Shown piece by piece: positions 1-8,212 of a stretch of DNA of 64,000 bases. Below the pieces are notes generated by a model. That model was given only the letters and a program-made list of their open reading frames with translations. It was not told the origin of the DNA and made no database searches. Each line of letters begins with the position of its first letter. Within the stretch, counting starts at the first letter, position 1. Source of the stretch: Streptococcus parasanguinis (GTDB lineage Bacteria; Bacillota; Bacilli; Lactobacillales; Streptococcaceae). The position numbers and the translations under genes are program-made. The stretch spans positions 62,001 to 126,000 of the forward strand of contig NZ_JACLQU010000003.1 in the NCBI RefSeq assembly GCF_016648855.1, written 5' to 3'.

Positions 1-1
1 C

Positions 2-160
2 TCAACAAAGAACCATACCAAAGAGGTCTACGAGGCCATGTTGCTGAGAGGATATGGCATGGACAGGAAACAAAAAGAGCCCTTCTGTTGGAAAAAAGAA
101 GATGGCCTTTTACTACTGGAATTAGTCTTCCTTATTGCCGTCACCACTCTATTCCGTTAG
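2..160 (+). CDS. ECF transporter T component, C-terminal fragment
   Basis: Only the last 52 codons lie in the window; the gene runs off the left edge. The frame contains EAMLLRGYGM, a form of the charged Ala-Arg-Gly coupling motif found in the cytoplasmic part of CbiQ/EcfT-family T components. A final hydrophobic helix (LLLLELVFLIAVTTLF) then reaches the stop. T components join the substrate-binding S subunit to the ATPases in energy-coupling-factor vitamin or Co/Ni importers. The ATPase gene starts 12 bases downstream, so the two are one operon. The substrate cannot be read from this fragment. Confidence 0.8.
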   Translation, partial: STKNHTKEVYEAMLLRGYGMDRKQKEPFCWKKEDGLLLLELVFLIAVTTLFR

Positions 161-172
161 AAAGGATAGCTT

Positions 173-898
173 ATGATTACCATTCAAGATGGAAATTACC
201 ATTACACAGATGAGATTGGAATCCACGATATCCAACTACAGATCAAGCAAGGAGAAACGATCGCTTTGATGGGACCAAACGGAGCGGGAAAATCCACACT
301 TTTCAAAATTCTGGTTGGACTTTTACCCCTGTCTTCTGGTCAATACCACTTTAAGGATTGGACGATAGATGACACTTTCTTAAAAGATCCCCATCGTGCT
401 GGTCAGTTATTTCAACAGGTGGGGCTTATTTTTCAAAATAGCGATACGCAACTCTTCAACACAAGCGTCTATGATGAACTCGCTTTTGGCCCACGTCAAC
501 TCGGCTTAGCTGCAGTTGAAATCGACCAACGCGTCAATGACACACTGGCTCTTTTAGAGATTGAACACCTGAGAGATCGCATTCCCTACCATCTCTCCGG
601 AGGGGAGAAGAAGCTAGTCGCTATCGCCAGTGTCCTCACTATGAATCCTAGTCTCTTGCTTTTTGATGAGCCTTTTAACGGCCTCTCCCCCAAATACCAA
701 AAGCTGATCATCGCCTTACTCCAAGATCTCAAAACAGCAGGAAAAACAATTGTGATTTCCTCCCACCATTTCGACCAAATCGCTCCGATTGTGGAACGGG
801 TTCTGCTTTTTTCAGAGGAACACACCATTACAGGCAGCTACGATCGAGCTGATTGGGAACATCATCCAGATATTCAACAATCGTTTTCGACATGTTAA
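173..898 (+). CDS. ECF/cobalt-type ABC transporter ATP-binding protein
   Basis: A 241-residue ABC ATPase of the CbiO/EcfA type. Seen: Walker [10 protein letters not shown] (about residues 34-42), Q-loop region FQNSDTQLF (about 87-95) with the LFNTSVYDELAFGP segment typical of ECF ATPases, signature LSGGEKK (about 142-148), Walker B LLLFDEP and switch histidine in SSHH. It powers import together with the T component directly upstream (12 bp gap, AAAGGAT-like ribosome site). A single ATPase gene beside the T gene resembles a dedicated (group I) ECF system such as Co/Ni or a vitamin, but the S component is outside the window. Confidence 0.85.
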   Translation: MITIQDGNYHYTDEIGIHDIQLQIKQGETIALMGPNGAGKSTLFKILVGLLPLSSGQYHFKDWTIDDTFLKDPHRAGQLFQQVGLIFQNSDTQLFNTSVYDELAFGPRQLGLAAVEIDQRVNDTLALLEIEHLRDRIPYHLSGGEKKLVAIASVLTMNPSLLLFDEPFNGLSPKYQKLIIALLQDLKTAGKTIVISSHHFDQIAPIVERVLLFSEEHTITGSYDRADWEHHPDIQQSFSTC

Positions 899-900
899 AA

Positions 901-936
901 AGCCTCGGTAGGGTTCTTCCTACCGAAGCTTTTTTG
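901..936 (+). terminator. Rho-independent terminator of the ECF operon
   Basis: Arms AGCCTCGGTAGG (901-912) and CCTACCGAAGCT (919-930) around a six-base loop, followed by a T run. It lies directly after the ATPase stop codon. Confidence 0.85.
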
Positions 937-952
937 ATGAAAGAGATAAGGG

Positions 953-1366
953 TTAATGTCCTTTATGCTTGTCTCTTCGTTTTTGCTGTTTGCGTTCGAA
1001 TTTCTCTTGTTTGAGCAATTGTTTTTGGACACTAGATTGATGTTTTGAAATCTTTTTCCTTTCCTCATACTGCGACTGCAATAGTTCTTTCGACTTGGAA
1101 GAAATTTTCTTCTTTACTTGTTTCTTCACAGTTCGCTGTAATCGTTTAGGATTCTTGATTTTTACATGTTGCTTAACTGTAGCTTCTGGACTAAAAGATA
1201 AATGAGTAAACTGAGTCTGTAACATCTCTAGAATTTCATCATCTTTTGGCTCCTGACCAAATGTCACACGACAAACTTGATAAGTTTCTCGATACACTTG
1301 TTCGAACAAACCATGCCAAAATCCATCTTCAAAATAAACTGTCAATCCAATTGAAATTGTTTCCAC
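953..1366 (-). CDS. yjdF: YjdF-family (DUF2992) protein
   Basis: A 137-residue protein with an N-terminal module (LTVYFEDGFWHGLFE..., then VTFGQEPKDDEILEML) and a long, very basic Lys/Arg/Gln-rich C-terminal tail ending RRDKHKGH. This layout fits the YjdF/DUF2992 family, whose function is unknown. In several Firmicutes its mRNA carries the yjdF riboswitch, which binds azaaromatic compounds. The GTG start at 1364-1366 was chosen because AAGGAGG lies 7 bases upstream. The gene stands alone, pointing toward the ECF terminator. Family placement is from memory of the motif, without a search. Confidence 0.7.
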   Translation of the reverse strand: METISIGLTVYFEDGFWHGLFEQVYRETYQVCRVTFGQEPKDDEILEMLQTQFTHLSFSPEATVKQHVKIKNPKRLQRTVKKQVKKKISSKSKELLQSQYEERKKISKHQSSVQKQLLKQEKFERKQQKRRDKHKGH

Positions 1367-1476
1367 GACAGCACCTCCTTAAATCTATCCCTAAGAATGG
1401 ACAACCAAGGAGGAAGGTTACTGATAGGCTTGCCTACGTCTGGACTACCAACCAGAACTGTGTTTTTATCTTAGTT
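1367..1476 (-). promoter_or_regulatory. Structured yjdF leader with anti-Shine-Dalgarno; riboswitch candidate
   Basis: On the minus strand an extended -10 (TGC then TATAAT, plus-strand 1483-1488) predicts a start near 1476 and a leader of about 110 nt. Within it CCTCCTT (plus-strand 1407-1413) is an exact complement of the gene's AAGGAGG ribosome site (plus-strand 1374-1380), 26 bases away. The leader can therefore fold so that translation is blocked. Upstream segments (GGTTGGTAGTCC, GTAGGCAAGCCTATC) can form further stems. A leader before yjdF fits the yjdF riboswitch class, but I could not test the consensus. Confidence 0.55.
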
Positions 1477-1507
1477 GGAACTATTATAGCATATTTATAA
1501 TCTATTT

Positions 1508-2740
1508 TTATTTCTTCTTCAAATGCCTATCAAAAAAATGAATCGTAGCTAGCCAAGAATCCTTACTCTCTCTCATCAATAAACGCCAATCTTTTCGATA
1601 ACGGTGATTTGGTTGATAAGCCACTGTCAACATGTGACCTGTTTCATGATATTTTTTAAATGTAATGTGGTGTCCTTTATAATCTGAGACAATATCATCA
1701 ATTGCTGACGAGGCATCCCATATTTCATCAACAGTACTTCCGAGCAATAAGATAGGTGAATGCATTTGACCAATATCTATCTTAGCAGTACGATCTTTAG
1801 GGAAGCTTTTTCTAAAAAGTTTGCTAAACAGATAATCTCTAAGTCGAAACTTTTGATAGGGAAGTTCTCTTTGCAAATACGTCCAAGAAGAAGTATGGGA
1901 GTTCCATTTCCCTTTTATCCCTTCATACACCACATCAGAGGGTGAATTTAGTACCAAACATTGAACGTCATTAAAAATGCTCTCCTCAGCTAAAACTAAC
2001 TCTGCTCCCTTAGACCGTCCATAGATTCCAATTCTTTCACTATCTACTTGATGATGCTGACGTAGATAATCCTTTGCTTCCACAAGGCACTCTAAAGGAA
2101 TACGTTCCAAATGTTTTGGCAACCCCTCTAAACCAAAGTAGGCAACTGCTAGGCAAATATAACCTCTAGAAGATAGAAGCTGAGCTATATTCTGTGCCTT
2201 TTCAATCCTTCCTTCACTACCGCTCACAATAATCAATGCTGGTGCTTTTATTGCCTTTTGATCATAAAAGAGTCTCCCTTGAAAATGTTTCCCGTAAATA
2301 TCTTGATGACTAATTTGCGAACTCATGTAATGTCTTGTGAAAGTTCTCTCTGCAATGACAGTACTTCCTTGCATAATTTTGACTTCCACAAAAAAATGAT
2401 CTAATAAGGGAATTTTAGAAAGAGAGTTTGACAGTTTCTTTTCCTTATTGGTCAAGGGCTTGGCATTAAAGAATAACCCCATTATTGCAATATCTTCATC
2501 AGAGCCAGAACAAGATGGAGTTTGTGAAATATCAATAATACCATTCATATCCGATACAAAAGTCGCTGTTGATTTCCATAAGACATCATGAGCTAATAGC
2601 ATGGGAGCATTGATACAATAATAATCGGATAGAAACATTTCGACTCGATATGTTTCTCTTGGTTTTAAGCCATCGATGACAATATTAAAAGATTCGTCTG
2701 CTAAATCAGACTCTGAAATCAGTTCAATTTTTATATTCAT
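1508..2740 (-). CDS. BAAT/acyl-CoA thioester hydrolase-type alpha/beta hydrolase
   Basis: A 410-residue protein. The N-terminal part (about 1-130) is beta-rich, like the acyl-CoA thioesterase/BAAT N domain. The C-terminal part is an alpha/beta hydrolase with a nucleophile elbow GIYGRSKGAE (Ser near 235), an acid in GSTVDEIWD and a catalytic His in HETGHML. BAAT-type enzymes cleave or transfer acyl groups from CoA thioesters; the bacterial members' substrates are mostly unknown. It is the second gene after marR, with an operator between them, so expression probably answers the same signal as the MarR repressor. No signal peptide is visible; a cytosolic location is inferred. Confidence 0.75.
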   Translation of the reverse strand: MNIKIELISESDLADESFNIVIDGLKPRETYRVEMFLSDYYCINAPMLLAHDVLWKSTATFVSDMNGIIDISQTPSCSGSDEDIAIMGLFFNAKPLTNKEKKLSNSLSKIPLLDHFFVEVKIMQGSTVIAERTFTRHYMSSQISHQDIYGKHFQGRLFYDQKAIKAPALIIVSGSEGRIEKAQNIAQLLSSRGYICLAVAYFGLEGLPKHLERIPLECLVEAKDYLRQHHQVDSERIGIYGRSKGAELVLAEESIFNDVQCLVLNSPSDVVYEGIKGKWNSHTSSWTYLQRELPYQKFRLRDYLFSKLFRKSFPKDRTAKIDIGQMHSPILLLGSTVDEIWDASSAIDDIVSDYKGHHITFKKYHETGHMLTVAYQPNHRYRKDWRLLMRESKDSWLATIHFFDRHLKKK

Positions 2741-2752
2741 ATCTTCCTCTTT

Positions 2753-2771
2753 TTGTTAATATAATTAACAA
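2753..2771. promoter_or_regulatory. Inverted-repeat operator between marR and the hydrolase gene
   Basis: Perfect 8-3-8 inverted repeat TTGTTAAT-ATA-ATTAACAA, directly upstream of the hydrolase start. The same arms occur in front of marR (3263-3285), which marks it as a second binding site for that repressor. Confidence 0.75.
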
Positions 2772-2796
2772 TATAGTTTTAAAATTACCGTGATTT

Positions 2797-3252
2797 TTAC
2801 CACGGTAATTCTTGCCATACCTTTTCAACATCATCCATCAATTTCATAATCATTTGAAGGTCCTTTTCACTATAGTTATTTAAAACTGAAAAAATGGCTG
2901 TCTCTATATATTCTTGCTGTTCTTTATGAATGTTAAAAACGTCAACCCCTTTTTGGGATAATATCAGATATTTATTCTTTTCATTATCCGATGCAAATTC
3001 AAAAGCAACGAGGTCTTTCTGGGTTAAACGTCTAACACTCTGAGTAATGGCACTCCTAGATACTTCAAGTAACTCAGATAATTTCACTAGATTCACAGGC
3101 TGATTGCGGCCTATCAGGTCGATCAAATGGACTTCATTAATAGTGATTGATTTATCAATACTGTTCCTATGCTGAGCTTTTTTCAACTGTTCAAAAGCTA
3201 AAGCAAAGCTGTTAAAACGATTATTAAACTTATGCAGTTCTTTCTTATTCAT
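2797..3252 (-). CDS. MarR-family transcriptional regulator
   Basis: A 151-residue winged-helix regulator. It has a helical N terminus, then helix-turn-helix LVKLSELLEVSRSAITQSVRRLTQKDLVAF (about residues 55-84), a wing SDNEKNKYLILSQKG and C-terminal dimerisation helices. MarR proteins are usually ligand-released repressors of neighbouring genes. Here the gene is first in a two-gene operon with the acyl hydrolase, and two copies of one palindrome sit upstream of each gene, indicating autoregulation. The sequence shows no ligand clue; a fatty-acyl or aromatic signal would be a guess from the partner gene. Confidence 0.85.
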   Translation of the reverse strand: MNKKELHKFNNRFNSFALAFEQLKKAQHRNSIDKSITINEVHLIDLIGRNQPVNLVKLSELLEVSRSAITQSVRRLTQKDLVAFEFASDNEKNKYLILSQKGVDVFNIHKEQQEYIETAIFSVLNNYSEKDLQMIMKLMDDVEKVWQELPW

Positions 3253-3262
3253 AACGCCCCTC

Positions 3263-3285
3263 TTTTGTTAATGATATTAACAAAA
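3263..3285. promoter_or_regulatory. Inverted-repeat operator upstream of marR
   Basis: Perfect 10-3-10 inverted repeat with arms TTTTGTTAAT and ATTAACAAAA around GAT, 11 bases from the marR start codon. It shares the TTGTTAAT/ATTAACAA core with 2753-2771. Its position next to the start suggests repression of transcription or initiation. Confidence 0.75.
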
Positions 3286-3311
3286 ATACTATTTGTTGTC
3301 AAGCTGAGCCT

Positions 3312-3343
3312 AAAAAATCCTCCAAAGCTTAGCTCTGAAGGAC
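3312..3343 (-). terminator. Terminator downstream of leuS
   Basis: On the minus strand TCCTTCAGAGC, loop TAA, GCTTTGGAGGA, then TTTTTT. It lies beyond the duplicated leuS tail and probably ends the leuS transcript. Confidence 0.7.
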
Positions 3344-3351
3344 TTTTAAAT

Positions 3352-3384
3352 TTATTTCACAACAATATTTACAAGTTTGGTTGG
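3352..3384 (-). pseudogene. Remnant of a second leuS 3' end
   Basis: Eleven codons on the minus strand read [10 protein letters not shown] then stop. The intact leuS just upstream ends [10 protein letters not shown] then stop. Seven of the ten sense codons differ in the DNA: one (Thr for Asn) changes the residue and six are synonymous. This is a diverged allele of the same gene end rather than a fresh copy. It is joined to its terminator at 3312-3343. The likely origin is replacement of leuS by DNA from a related strain, leaving the resident tail behind. Confidence 0.65.
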
Positions 3385-3436
3385 CTTCAATAGTCCAGTG
3401 GACTATTGAAGGAGGCAGATATGGCTAATAAACTCG
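3385..3436. repeat. Short palindrome-bearing insert between the two leuS tails
   Basis: Contains the inverted repeat CAATAGTCCA-G-TGGACTATTG. It separates the functional leuS stop from the old tail and probably came in with the new leuS allele. Confidence 0.5.
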
Positions 3437-5938
3437 TTATTTAACGACAATATTCACGAGCTTATTCGGTACCGCAATCACTTTCACAATTTCCTTGCCA
3501 TCGATCTCTGCTTTGACTTTTTCGTCAGCGAGAGCGACTTCTTGCAATTCTTCTCGTGATAGGTCTTTAGCGACCATGAGTTTAGCACGGACTTTACCTT
3601 TGATTTGGACGACGATTTCAATTTCGTCTTCAACCAATTTGCTTTCATCCCATGTTGGCCAAGCTACATAAGAGATAGACTCACCTGTTGCTGCGACTGT
3701 TTGCCAGAGTTCTTCTGCCAAGTGAGGCGCAAATGGGGCTATCAATTGGATAAAGCCTTTGGCGTAATCCACATAGAGTTTGTCTTCCTTATTCGCCGCA
3801 TTGACAAAGACCATGAGCTGAGCAATGGCTGTGTTGAATTTCATCGACTCTATTTGCTCAGTGACAGCCTTAACAGTTTCGTTATAAACCTTGTCAAGAG
3901 CGCCATTGTTTTCCGCAACGATTTCTTTACTTGTAATCAAACGGTAAACACGGTCAAGGAATTTACGGCTTCCTTCCAAACCTTCTTCTGACCAAGCGAT
4001 AGAAGCATCTAGTGGTCCCATGAACATTTCATAGACACGAAGGGTATCCGCACCGTATTGTTCCACCACATCGTCTGGGTTAACCACGTTCTTGAGGGAT
4101 TTAGACATCTTGGCTGGTGCTTGCTCCAACTCTTCGCCTGTTTCCACATGGAAGAAGGAACCATCACGTTTTTCAACCTTGTCAGTTGCCACAAGAGCAC
4201 CACGGTGGTCACGGTAGCTTGTTCCTAAGATCATTCCTTGGTTAAAGAGTTTTTGGAAGGGCTCTTTAGTCGGTACAACACCAAGGTCATAGAGGAATTT
4301 GTGCCAGAAACGAGCGTAAAGCAAGTGGAGAACAGCGTGTTCTGCACCACCCACATAGATATCGACTGGCAACCATTGTTTGAGGAGGTCCTCATCGGCT
4401 AATTTCTCAGTGTTGTGTGGATCGATATAACGGAGGTAATACCAGCTTGAACCTGCCCATTGTGGCATAGTATTTGTTTCACGACGACCTTTAACACCAT
4501 CTTCACGAGTCACTTCAAGCCAGTCTGTCAAGTTCGCCAATGGGCTTTCTCCAGTACCTGAAGGGCGTATGTCCTTGGTTACTGGCAAGACAAGTGGCAA
4601 TTCACTTTCTGGAACAGCTGTTGAAGTTCCATCTTCCCAATGAATAATTGGGATTGGTTCACCCCAGTAACGTTGACGGCTAAAGAGCCAGTCGCGGAGA
4701 CGGTAGGTAACCTTTTCTTGACCAAAGCCTTTTTCTTCTAGCCAAGACACGATTTTAGCAATCGCTTCTTCTTTGTTGAGACCGTTCAAGAAGTCAGAGT
4801 TGACGTGAAGTCCATCTTCTGTGTAGGCAGCCTCTTCAACGTTCCCACCTTCAAGTACTTCTACGATTGGAAGACCAAACTGTTTAGCAAATTCCCAGTC
4901 ACGTTGGTCATGGGCAGGTACGGCCATAACAGCACCTGTTCCGTAGCTGGCAAGAACATAGTCCGCAATCCAGATTGGGATTTCTTTACCATTGACAGGG
5001 TTGACGGCATAAGCACCAGTCCAAACCCCTGTTTTTTCCTTAGCAAGGTCTGTACGAGCCAAGTCTGATTTAAGGCTAGCTTGGTGTTTGTAGTCAGATA
5101 CAGCCTCAGCTTGTTCAGGTGTCGTGATAGCATCTACTAGTTCATGCTCAGGCGCTAAGACAGTGAAGGTCGCACCAAAAAGAGTATCTGGACGTGTCGT
5201 AAAGACGGTGAATTCCTTGTCTGTTCCTTTTACTTTAAAGGTGACATTGGCACCAGTTGATTTCCCAATCCAGTTGCGTTGCATGTCCTTGATAGACTCT
5301 GGCCAGTCAAGGTCATCCAAGTCCGCCAACAAACGTTCCGCATAGGCCGTGATTTTAAGCATCCATTGGCGCATTGGTTTGCGGACAACCGGATAGCCAC
5401 CACGCTCAGATGTTCCATCTGGAAGAACTTCTTCGTTGGCGATAGCTGTTCCTAGTTCCTCAACCCAGTTGACTGGCACTTCCGCTTCATAGGCCAAGCC
5501 TTTTTCGTAAAGCTTAGTGAAGATCCATTGTGTCCACTTGTAGTAGTTCGGATCTGTCGTATTGACTTCACGGTCCCAGTCGTAAGAGAAGCCAAGCGCA
5601 TTGATTTGGCGTTTGAAGTTAGCAATGTTTTCTGCTGTGAATTCCGCTGGGTCATTCCCTGTATCCATAGCGTATTGCTCTGCAGGCAAACCAAAGGCAT
5701 CCCATCCCATTGGGTGAAGGACATTGTAGCCTTGGGCACGTTTGAAACGGCTGAGGATATCAGTCGCTGTGTAACCTTCTGGGTGTCCTACGTGAAGACC
5801 CGCTCCAGATGGATAAGGGAACATGTCCAATGCATAAAACTTAGGTTTTGAAGCATCTGTTCCTGTCTTAAAGGTGTGATGGTCAGCCCAGTATTTTTGC
5901 CACTTAGGCTCGATTTCTTTATGATCGTAAAAACTCAT
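3437..5938 (-). CDS. leuS: Leucyl-tRNA synthetase
   Basis: An 833-residue class I synthetase that attaches leucine to tRNA-Leu in the cytosol. Seen: the HIGH-type signature in [14 protein letters not shown] (about residues 47-60), the CP1 editing insertion with TTRPDTLFG (about 248-256), the [15 protein letters not shown] segment, and KMSKSLKN (about 615-622). Length is normal for bacterial LeuRS. An extended -10 (TGG then TATAAT, plus-strand 5968-5973) lies 30 bases upstream of the start. I see no T-box leader in this short upstream region. In pneumococcus the same glycyl-radical gene cluster found downstream here is also close to leuS. Confidence 0.97.
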   Translation of the reverse strand: MSFYDHKEIEPKWQKYWADHHTFKTGTDASKPKFYALDMFPYPSGAGLHVGHPEGYTATDILSRFKRAQGYNVLHPMGWDAFGLPAEQYAMDTGNDPAEFTAENIANFKRQINALGFSYDWDREVNTTDPNYYKWTQWIFTKLYEKGLAYEAEVPVNWVEELGTAIANEEVLPDGTSERGGYPVVRKPMRQWMLKITAYAERLLADLDDLDWPESIKDMQRNWIGKSTGANVTFKVKGTDKEFTVFTTRPDTLFGATFTVLAPEHELVDAITTPEQAEAVSDYKHQASLKSDLARTDLAKEKTGVWTGAYAVNPVNGKEIPIWIADYVLASYGTGAVMAVPAHDQRDWEFAKQFGLPIVEVLEGGNVEEAAYTEDGLHVNSDFLNGLNKEEAIAKIVSWLEEKGFGQEKVTYRLRDWLFSRQRYWGEPIPIIHWEDGTSTAVPESELPLVLPVTKDIRPSGTGESPLANLTDWLEVTREDGVKGRRETNTMPQWAGSSWYYLRYIDPHNTEKLADEDLLKQWLPVDIYVGGAEHAVLHLLYARFWHKFLYDLGVVPTKEPFQKLFNQGMILGTSYRDHRGALVATDKVEKRDGSFFHVETGEELEQAPAKMSKSLKNVVNPDDVVEQYGADTLRVYEMFMGPLDASIAWSEEGLEGSRKFLDRVYRLITSKEIVAENNGALDKVYNETVKAVTEQIESMKFNTAIAQLMVFVNAANKEDKLYVDYAKGFIQLIAPFAPHLAEELWQTVAATGESISYVAWPTWDESKLVEDEIEIVVQIKGKVRAKLMVAKDLSREELQEVALADEKVKAEIDGKEIVKVIAVPNKLVNIVVK

Positions 5939-5967
5939 AGCGTCTCTCCAATTTTCGTGATGCTCCT

Positions 5968-5976
5968 ATTATACCA
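5968..5976 (-). promoter_or_regulatory. leuS promoter, extended -10
   Basis: Minus strand TGGTATAAT; no good -35 is visible at the usual spacing, so the TG extension probably compensates. Confidence 0.6.
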
Positions 5977-6010
5977 TTTTTAGGCGATTTTTAAAGGTTC
6001 AGACAAAGAA

Positions 6011-6040
6011 AAAGACAGGTCCCATATGGGACCTGTCTTT
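6011..6040 (-). terminator. Terminator of the peptide-binding lipoprotein gene
   Basis: A perfect 30-base palindrome (arms AAAGACAGGTCCCAT and its complement) flanked by T-rich DNA on the minus strand, just after the stop codon at 6062. Confidence 0.85.
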
Positions 6041-6061
6041 CCTGTTTTCTTCAAGAAAAGT

Positions 6062-8038
6062 CTATTTTACATGCTTTTCAAGTTCTTCTTGCGCTTTTTT
6101 ATTGGATTTTTCTTTTTCTTTCTTCCATTGTTCACGCGCTTTGTCGTAGTCTTTTGCCGATACGACCTTGTCTTGAACTTCCAAATATTTATAGTTGAAG
6201 GATTGACCCTTGTGGCCTGTCCAAGCAAAGGCTGCAGAGTATGGCACAGTCTTACGGACGCCTGGAGAAGCCCCATCTGAATGGATCGGAATCAAGAGGG
6301 CACTATCGGTCAACCAAGCTTGAGCCGCAGCATATTTTTCGTAACGCTTGTTCACATCTGTGGTTTCTTTTTGAGCATCCTCAATCAACTGATCATATTC
6401 ATCAAAACCAGCTGCTTTTGCGGCCGCATTATCCGTACCAGCATCGAATCCAAAGTAGGCATTGGCATTTTCGCCAGATTTACCACTAGTGATGTCGATG
6501 TAAGAAGATGGGTCCGTATAGTCTGGTCCCCAACCCAAGTTATTGTTCAAATCCCAGTCTTGTTGCGAAGCATTTTCAGCAAAGTAGGTGACCCGTTGAA
6601 GATCATCATCTGAGATCATTTTCAGATCAATAACAATATTTTCTGCTCCTAAAGTTGACTCGATCGACTGTTTGAAGGATTGGGCTTGTTTGATTCCTTC
6701 TGTATAAGTTGAAGAAGTTGGAAGGTCCAAATGAATTGGGAATTCAACTCCTTGAGCCTGCAAATCTGCCTTAGCTTTGGCAAACTCTTCTTTGGCCTTA
6801 GTTGGATTGTAGAGGGTATCTTTTCCATCTGCGACAGAGACCCCTTTCCATTCATCCCCATAAGCTTCCAAGTCTTTTTCTACTGCATCCCCAAATTGTT
6901 GGCCATTGATTTGAACAAAGTTTGGTGGCGTAAAGGTATTACGGATGACCTTATTGGCAGCAGCTTCCCCGTTCGCCTGAGCTACATATGCCTTACGGTT
7001 GAAGGCAAACATAATGGCTTGACGGAAGTCTTTATTTAAAATTGCTTTCTTAGTTGAAGTCTTTTGAGCATCTGTGGTCTTGGCTGTAATTTCATAAGAC
7101 TGACGGTCAATGTTGAAGGAAAGGTTGTAGGTTGAGGAACCTTGGTCACTAAAGACGATATCGTCTTTGTGCTTCTTCTCTACACTCTTATAGTTAGAGC
7201 CACTTGGGAAGACACGGGCAACCGTATAGTCGCCTTTATCAAATCCACGGATCAAGGATTCTGAATCTTGTCCATCATAATAGGTCAACTTGACTTTACT
7301 GATCTTGACATTATCCGCATCCCAATATGTTGGGTTCTTTTCCAAGGTCGCAGAAGATTTAGAAGTGATGGACTTGATCAAATAAGGACCGCAGTAGAGG
7401 ATACTAGATGGAGAAGTCCCTTGACCATAGTCATCTCCTTTAGATTTCAGGAATTCTTCGTTAACCGGCATCAAGATCCCCATCGTAGTCTTAGAATTCC
7501 AGAAACTTTCTGGTTGGCTCAAGGTATATTGGACTGTGTAATCGTCAATAGCTTTCACACCAACAGTTGAGAAATCAGATGTCTTCCCTGAAACATAATC
7601 ATCCAAGCCTTTGACAGATTTTTGGACCAAGTAAATCGCTTGTGATTTCTTGTCTGCCGCGTGTTTGAGGCCTGTGACAAAGTCTTGGGCTTTGACTTCT
7701 CCATATTCTTCCCCTTCAGAAGTCATCCATTTGACCCCTTTACGGAGTTTATAAGTATAGGTCAAGCCATCCTTGGAAACAGTCCAGTCTTTAGCAAGCG
7801 ATGGGATCAAATTCCCATACTTGTCCACTTCCAACAAGCCATCTATCGCATTTCCTGTAAACTCGGAAGTCGATTTTTTATTAGAAATCGAATAGTCGAG
7901 TGTATCCGGATCCTGGGTATAGACATAGCTAAATGTCTGACCACCAGAGCTACTAGATTTTCCTCCTGAGCAGGCTGCCAGTACACCAGCTGATAAAAGC
8001 AGAGCGCTGGTAGCTAAGAGTACCTTCCCTTTGTTCAT
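6062..8038 (-). CDS. Oligopeptide ABC transporter substrate-binding lipoprotein
   Basis: A 658-residue family 5 solute-binding protein of the AmiA/AliA/HppA type. It captures extracellular peptides and hands them to the Ami/Opp permease, affecting nutrition, competence and adhesion signalling. The signal peptide ends in lipobox LAAC (LLLSAGVLAACSGG), and SBP_bac_5 features follow (DPDTLDYS, LAKDWTVSKDGLTYTYKLRKGVKW). The ATG at 8036-8038 is preferred over the GTG three codons earlier, because GAGGTGA forms its ribosome site. No permease genes are adjacent, so this is an orphan receptor, as is common for AliA/AliB in streptococci. A cre site overlaps its promoter. Confidence 0.9.
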   Translation of the reverse strand: MNKGKVLLATSALLLSAGVLAACSGGKSSSSGGQTFSYVYTQDPDTLDYSISNKKSTSEFTGNAIDGLLEVDKYGNLIPSLAKDWTVSKDGLTYTYKLRKGVKWMTSEGEEYGEVKAQDFVTGLKHAADKKSQAIYLVQKSVKGLDDYVSGKTSDFSTVGVKAIDDYTVQYTLSQPESFWNSKTTMGILMPVNEEFLKSKGDDYGQGTSPSSILYCGPYLIKSITSKSSATLEKNPTYWDADNVKISKVKLTYYDGQDSESLIRGFDKGDYTVARVFPSGSNYKSVEKKHKDDIVFSDQGSSTYNLSFNIDRQSYEITAKTTDAQKTSTKKAILNKDFRQAIMFAFNRKAYVAQANGEAAANKVIRNTFTPPNFVQINGQQFGDAVEKDLEAYGDEWKGVSVADGKDTLYNPTKAKEEFAKAKADLQAQGVEFPIHLDLPTSSTYTEGIKQAQSFKQSIESTLGAENIVIDLKMISDDDLQRVTYFAENASQQDWDLNNNLGWGPDYTDPSSYIDITSGKSGENANAYFGFDAGTDNAAAKAAGFDEYDQLIEDAQKETTDVNKRYEKYAAAQAWLTDSALLIPIHSDGASPGVRKTVPYSAAFAWTGHKGQSFNYKYLEVQDKVVSAKDYDKAREQWKKEKEKSNKKAQEELEKHVK

Positions 8039-8078
8039 ATAAATCACCTCATTGTAAAAAATGTTATACTCAATTTAA

Positions 8079-8114
8079 ATTATAGCACTTTCTAGGGAAA
8101 TGTAAACGCTTTTA
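8079..8114 (-). promoter_or_regulatory. Promoter and cre-like site of the peptide-binding protein
   Basis: Minus-strand extended -10 (TGC then TATAAT; plus-strand 8079-8084). TGTAAACGCTTTTA at 8101-8114 matches 13 of 14 positions of the catabolite-responsive element TGWAANCGNTNWCA and covers the -35 position. CcpA repression is inferred. Confidence 0.65.
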
Positions 8115-8178
8115 CTGCGAAATTATTCTATTTTTTCTTTATTTTTTCAATTTCTACTTTTTCTAGAATTTTTTCAAG

Positions 8179-8205
8179 TTGAATCTCTGGCCTGTATGAT
8201 ATAAT
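8179..8205 (+). promoter_or_regulatory. dacA promoter with extended -10
   Basis: TTGAAT (8179-8184) and TGATATAAT (8197-8205). The -10 overlaps the first in-frame ATG at 8204, so transcription should start at about 8212, practically at the next ATG (8213). Confidence 0.65.
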
Positions 8206-8212
8206 GGAATCT

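Noticed and set aside
3421..3444. Mini ORF MANKLVI with a GGAGG site on the plus strand
   Set aside because: Seven residues ending inside the antisense of leuS; most likely chance, produced by the insert and the leuS stop region.
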